DNA of 64,000 nt, taken from contig NZ_AP027130.1 in assembly GCF_027925145.1 (NCBI RefSeq), forward strand, positions 2,046,001 through 2,110,000, read 5' to 3'. Numbering within the stretch: position 1 is the stretch's first letter; the number at the start of each line of letters is the position of its first letter. Below are positions 61,340 to 64,000 of the stretch, in pieces. Position numbers and translations under genes: made by a program. Source of the DNA: Thermodesulfomicrobium sp. WS (lineage in GTDB: Bacteria > Desulfobacterota > Desulfovibrionia > Desulfovibrionales > Desulfomicrobiaceae). A model generated the notes under the pieces. That model searched no databases. It saw only the letters and a list, made by a program, of their open reading frames with translations, and had not been told where the DNA came from.

Positions 61340-62301
61340 GCCGTCAGCCAGGCATACATGCCGCCGCACACCACAAGGCTGAGCACGCGAAAGGCCTGAC
61401 TGGCAACGATGAGCTCCAGCGCCAGACGCGGCGCAAAGATCCCGGCATAGTACGGGAACTGGTGCCGAAAGGCGCGCATGGGCGAAGAGACGATGTTGCC
61501 CACCACCAGGGCGAGCACCACCTGGCGCTCGGGCAGGGCTGCGGCGTCAAGCAAGGCGCCGGCCGCGGCCATGCCTGCGGAAAGCTCCGCGGCCAATTGG
61601 AACAGCACGACGCTCATGGCTTGAGGGGGAACGAGCGCGCTGCCGAGATGTTCCACCGCCCACGCCTCCAGCCACGAAAAGACGCCGGCAGCGGTAAGCC
61701 CCTGCAAGGCGAGGTACACCGGCACGGTAATGGCGACGATCTTGCCGATGCGCCGCCGAAAGCGCTTCCATGCCGCGCGCACCACGTCGGCGAGGTCCTG
61801 CGGCGCAGGCGGCAGCGCCGGCTCTTCCAGACTGCACCGGCCAAGGCCTCCCAAAAGCAGCCGCGCCACCCCCAAAATGCCGCATGTGCGCAGCAGCGCC
61901 GCCCCCACGGTGATGGACAGATACACCACCGCGGCGCGTCCCAGAAGCGGCACGGTCACAAAGACCATGCTTGGCAGATGGAGGAAATACGTGGGCAGGC
62001 TGTTGAACAAGTTAGATAAAATGAGTTCGCGCCGACTGATGCGGCCTTCTTCGTAGGCCGAGGCGAGCATGGTATTGGCCGTGTAGCCGGAGACAAAGGC
62101 CACGGCAAAGCTGGCTGCGGAAATGTCACAAAAGCGCCCGAGCCGGGCCACAGGCCGCGCCACGCGGGCAAGCCAGCGCGACCAGGACGAAGCCTCGATG
62201 AGATTGCCCACCAAGACCCCAACCGCCACCGCCGCCACCAGCTTGACACTCGGCCAAACCACGGTGCGCAGGGCCGCATCCCACGAGGAAAGATCCATCA
62301 T
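61336..62301 (-). CDS. Nucleoside-recognition (Gate) domain membrane protein
   Basis: Polytopic membrane protein of 321 residues with two Gate-type repeats: first half FVSGYTANTMLASAYEEGRI near 70-90 and ILSNLFNSLPTYFLHLPSM; second half LAAELSAGMAAAGALLDAAAL and LVVGNIVSSPMRAFRHQFPY. The fold is shared with nucleoside transporters and spore-maturation SpmA/B proteins, but the substrate is unknown. Start at 62301; ATG at 62298 and TTG at 62322 are alternatives. It follows the aminotransferase gene by 24 bases on the same strand. Confidence 0.82.
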   Translation of the reverse strand: MMDLSSWDAALRTVVWPSVKLVAAVAVGVLVGNLIEASSWSRWLARVARPVARLGRFCDISAASFAVAFVSGYTANTMLASAYEEGRISRRELILSNLFNSLPTYFLHLPSMVFVTVPLLGRAAVVYLSITVGAALLRTCGILGVARLLLGGLGRCSLEEPALPPAPQDLADVVRAAWKRFRRRIGKIVAITVPVYLALQGLTAAGVFSWLEAWAVEHLGSALVPPQAMSVVLFQLAAELSAGMAAAGALLDAAALPERQVVLALVVGNIVSSPMRAFRHQFPYYAGIFAPRLALELIVASQAFRVLSLVVCGGMYAWLTA

Positions 62302-62325
62302 CGCCAGGCCGCTCCCGCACAAAGA

Positions 62326-63489
62326 TCACCGAACGCTGGTCCCCGCCACGGTCCCGCGCACCGCCGCGATGACGTCGTCCACGTCTGCGTCCGTAAGCTT
62401 GGCCGAAAGCGGGAGGCTCACCGTACGCCGGCCCATATCACGGGCGTTGGGGACCATATCCGGACTCCAGCCAAAACGTTCCTGGTAGTAGGGGTGCTCA
62501 GGGATACAGAGATAATGCACGCCCACCCCGATATTCTGCCGCCGCATGGCGCCCAAAAACTCGTCCCGAGCAATGCCGCAGCGTGTCTCCTCCACGCCGA
62601 TGGTAAAGAGATGCAGTCCATGGCGCTGATCCGGCTCCAATGGTGCCGGCAGATCGATGGGCAAATCCGCAAAGGCCTCCATGTAGCGCTGCCAGATCTC
62701 CCCGCGTCGCTGCCAATAGCGCTCCACCTTGGAGAGCTGAATGCGGCCCATGGCGGCCTGAATGTCCATCATGTTGTATTTGAAACCCGCCTCGGTGACG
62801 TAGTAATGCTTGTAGCCGTCATCGCCGAAACGTTTCCAGGCATCGGCGCTCATGCCGTGTAAGGCGAGCACCTTGATGCGGGCCGCGGCCTTTGGGTCCG
62901 CGGTAATGACCATGCCGCCCTCACCGGTGACCACGTTTTTGGTGACGTAAAAACTGAAGCAGCCAAACTGCCCCATGGTGCCGGCCTGACGGCCATGGTA
63001 CTCGGTTTCGATGGCGTGGGCGCAGTCCTCAATAACGATCAGATCATGCCGCTGGGCAAGCTGCATGAGGGGGTCCATGGGGCAGGCGCGGCCTGCAAAA
63101 TGCACCGGGAGGAGCGCACGGGTACGTGGGGTGATGGCCGCAGCCACCGCCTCGGGGTCGATGTTGCCGGTGGCGGGATCCACGTCCACGATGACCGGGG
63201 TCGCACCGGCATGGATGATGGCGTTGACCGTGGCGCAAAAGGTCATGGCCGTGGTGATGACCTCGTCTCCTGGGGCGAGATCCGCGGCAAGGAGCGCCAA
63301 ATGCAAGGCCGCGGTGCAGGAATTGACCGCCACCGCATAAGGCGCCCCCTTGTAGGCCGCGAACTCGCTCTCAAAGGCCGCCACCTGCGGACCGGTGCCA
63401 ATCCAGCCGGATTTGAGGCACGCAAGGACCGCATCCATCTCATCGGCCTCAATGCGCGGCGATCCAAAAACCAAAAAATCTTGACGCAT
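62326..63489 (-). CDS. DegT/DnrJ/EryC1 family sugar aminotransferase
   Basis: PLP enzyme of 387 residues. VFGSPRIEADEMDAVLACLK at the start, VNSCTAALHLALLAADLAPG near 60, DCAHAIETEYHG near 160 and FSFYVTKNVVTGEGGMVITA near 185 holding the Schiff-base Lys. The family transaminates nucleotide-linked keto-sugars for O-antigen, capsule or glycoprotein glycans, using glutamate. The start at 63489 (MRQDFLVFG) follows AGGGAGAAGAG. A glycan role could bear on the glycosylation sequons seen in the pilus proteins, but no glycosyltransferase is nearby. Confidence 0.92.
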   Translation of the reverse strand: MRQDFLVFGSPRIEADEMDAVLACLKSGWIGTGPQVAAFESEFAAYKGAPYAVAVNSCTAALHLALLAADLAPGDEVITTAMTFCATVNAIIHAGATPVIVDVDPATGNIDPEAVAAAITPRTRALLPVHFAGRACPMDPLMQLAQRHDLIVIEDCAHAIETEYHGRQAGTMGQFGCFSFYVTKNVVTGEGGMVITADPKAAARIKVLALHGMSADAWKRFGDDGYKHYYVTEAGFKYNMMDIQAAMGRIQLSKVERYWQRRGEIWQRYMEAFADLPIDLPAPLEPDQRHGLHLFTIGVEETRCGIARDEFLGAMRRQNIGVGVHYLCIPEHPYYQERFGWSPDMVPNARDMGRRTVSLPLSAKLTDADVDDVIAAVRGTVAGTSVR

Positions 63490-63590
63490 ACTCTTCTCCC
63501 TGCCGGGCATGGACGCCCTCGCACAAATAGACTACCCAGACACCGGCTCGGGGGCTATACCAGCCCCATCCTAGACGCAAGGAGGAAACC

Positions 63591-63851
63591 ATGTCGCAAC
63601 CGGCCCCCATAACCCTCTACGCCCTGAGCACCTGCATCCATTGCAAGCACACCAAGGAATTCTTGGATCGCTGCGGCGTCACCTATGACTGTATCTTCGT
63701 CGATAAATTGACCGGAGATGAACGGAAAACCATGGTAGAGCACATCAAAAAAATCAATCCTAAACTTTCTTTCCCGACACTTTCGATCAATGGACAAGTG
63801 ATCATCGGCTTCAAAGAGAAAGAAATCGAGGAGGCATTGCGTAACTTATGA
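63591..63851 (+). CDS. Glutaredoxin-like protein
   Basis: Protein of 86 residues with a glutaredoxin fold: ITLYALSTCIHCKHTKEFLD containing the redox motif CIHC near 15-18, and the cis-Pro motif SFPTLSINGQVIIGFKEKEI near 61-80. The AAGGAGG site precedes the ATG. Its stop overlaps the ATG of the ferredoxin:thioredoxin reductase catalytic subunit, which suggests that reduced ferredoxin, rather than glutathione, recharges this protein. Divergent from the aminotransferase gene. Confidence 0.92.
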   Translation: MSQPAPITLYALSTCIHCKHTKEFLDRCGVTYDCIFVDKLTGDERKTMVEHIKKINPKLSFPTLSINGQVIIGFKEKEIEEALRNL

Positions 63852-64000
63852 CCACGAAGGAACTGTACGAAAAGCTCAAAGCGATCCAAGAGCCTAAAGG
63901 ATATTTCTTCAATAAAGATATGCAAATGACCATGGACCTCTTGGAGAGCCTTTTGGTCAATAAAGAACGCTATGGGTACATGGCCTGCCCATGCCGGCTT
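63848..64000 (+). CDS. Ferredoxin:thioredoxin reductase catalytic subunit (partial, cut by window edge)
   Basis: The first 51 codons are present. The segment NKERYGYMACPCRL is the hallmark of the FTR catalytic beta chain, where the CPC cysteines ligate the 4Fe-4S cluster and one belongs to the active disulfide. It transfers electrons from ferredoxin to thioredoxin-like partners. The ATG overlaps the glutaredoxin-like stop (ATGA), making the pair translationally coupled. The rest of the gene lies beyond base 64000. Confidence 0.9.
   Translation, partial: MTTKELYEKLKAIQEPKGYFFNKDMQMTMDLLESLLVNKERYGYMACPCRL

Noticed and set aside
1-64000. CRISPR array, insertion sequence, integrase, prophage or toxin-antitoxin genes
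   Set aside because: No spaced repeats beyond the single two-copy repeat at 19.6 kb, no transposase or integrase motif, and no phage structural gene was seen on either strand.

Overview
This 64 kb window is a GC-rich bacterial chromosome segment, apparently from a sulfate-reducing deltaproteobacterium of the Desulfovibrionales. No taxonomic marker is present, so that is inference. It rests on the gene set: a four-subunit 2-oxoacid:ferredoxin oxidoreductase (VorB type), a YedE/TusA/DUF3343 selenium-sulfur cluster, glutaredoxin next to the ferredoxin:thioredoxin reductase catalytic subunit, paired universal-stress and TauE/SafE genes, and an rplU-rpmA-obg-proB string. I see no insertion sequence, prophage or CRISPR array.

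Layout. 0-5.8 kb: a small exported protein and a very large PilY1-type pilus tip adhesin with a PA14-like insert and about 40 N-X-S/T sequons. 6.0-11.5 kb: an orphan receiver protein, a PEP-synthase-like protein without the usual C-terminal barrel, and a membrane-anchored sigma-54-type AAA+ regulator whose GAFTGA loop reads GAFSEA. 11.6-15.1 kb, divergent from the regulator: universal stress protein, small membrane protein, TauE/SafE permease, lipoprotein and two further unknown membrane proteins. 15.1-19.5 kb: an overlapping operon of two histidine kinases and two response regulators, one with a CBS pair and neither with a DNA-binding domain. 19.6-23.5 kb: a TPP riboswitch and thiBPQ. 23.5-26.5 kb: ribokinase-fold protein, DUF3343 protein, TusA, YedE and a small cysteine protein. 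26.6-29.5 kb: proB, obg, rpmA, rplU. 29.8-34.1 kb: second TauE/SafE permease behind a perfect CRP/FNR-type palindrome, universal stress protein, Na+/H+-antiporter-like transporter, bioA.

34.2-41.4 kb (plus strand): queA, the vor genes, aroE, an EamA permease, a tiny unknown protein, lpxB and acpS. 41.5-51.5 kb: tRNA-Gly, rimP, nusA, ylxR, infB, ylxP, rbfA, nrnA, truB, rpsO, pnp. This matches the E. coli metY-rimP-nusA-infB-rbfA-truB-rpsO-pnp order, with tRNA-Gly in the place of metY. 51.6-61.3 kb: an EamA permease, then a type IV pilin-like gene in a tight operon with a BvgS-like hybrid sensor kinase, an HD-GYP response regulator, a FIST protein, a GGDEF/EAL protein and a UPF0280 protein. 61.3-64 kb: a nucleoside-recognition membrane protein, a DegT/DnrJ aminotransferase, a glutaredoxin-like gene and the start of the FTR catalytic subunit, cut by the window edge.

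The most interesting points are the pilus proteins rich in N-glycosylation sequons, the link between a pilin and cyclic-di-GMP turnover, and the 6-19.5 kb sensory and transport island. That island pairs a PEP-synthase-like protein with an atypical sigma-54-type activator and a phosphorelay that has no DNA-binding output. All functions are read from motifs and gene context only; no database search was run.
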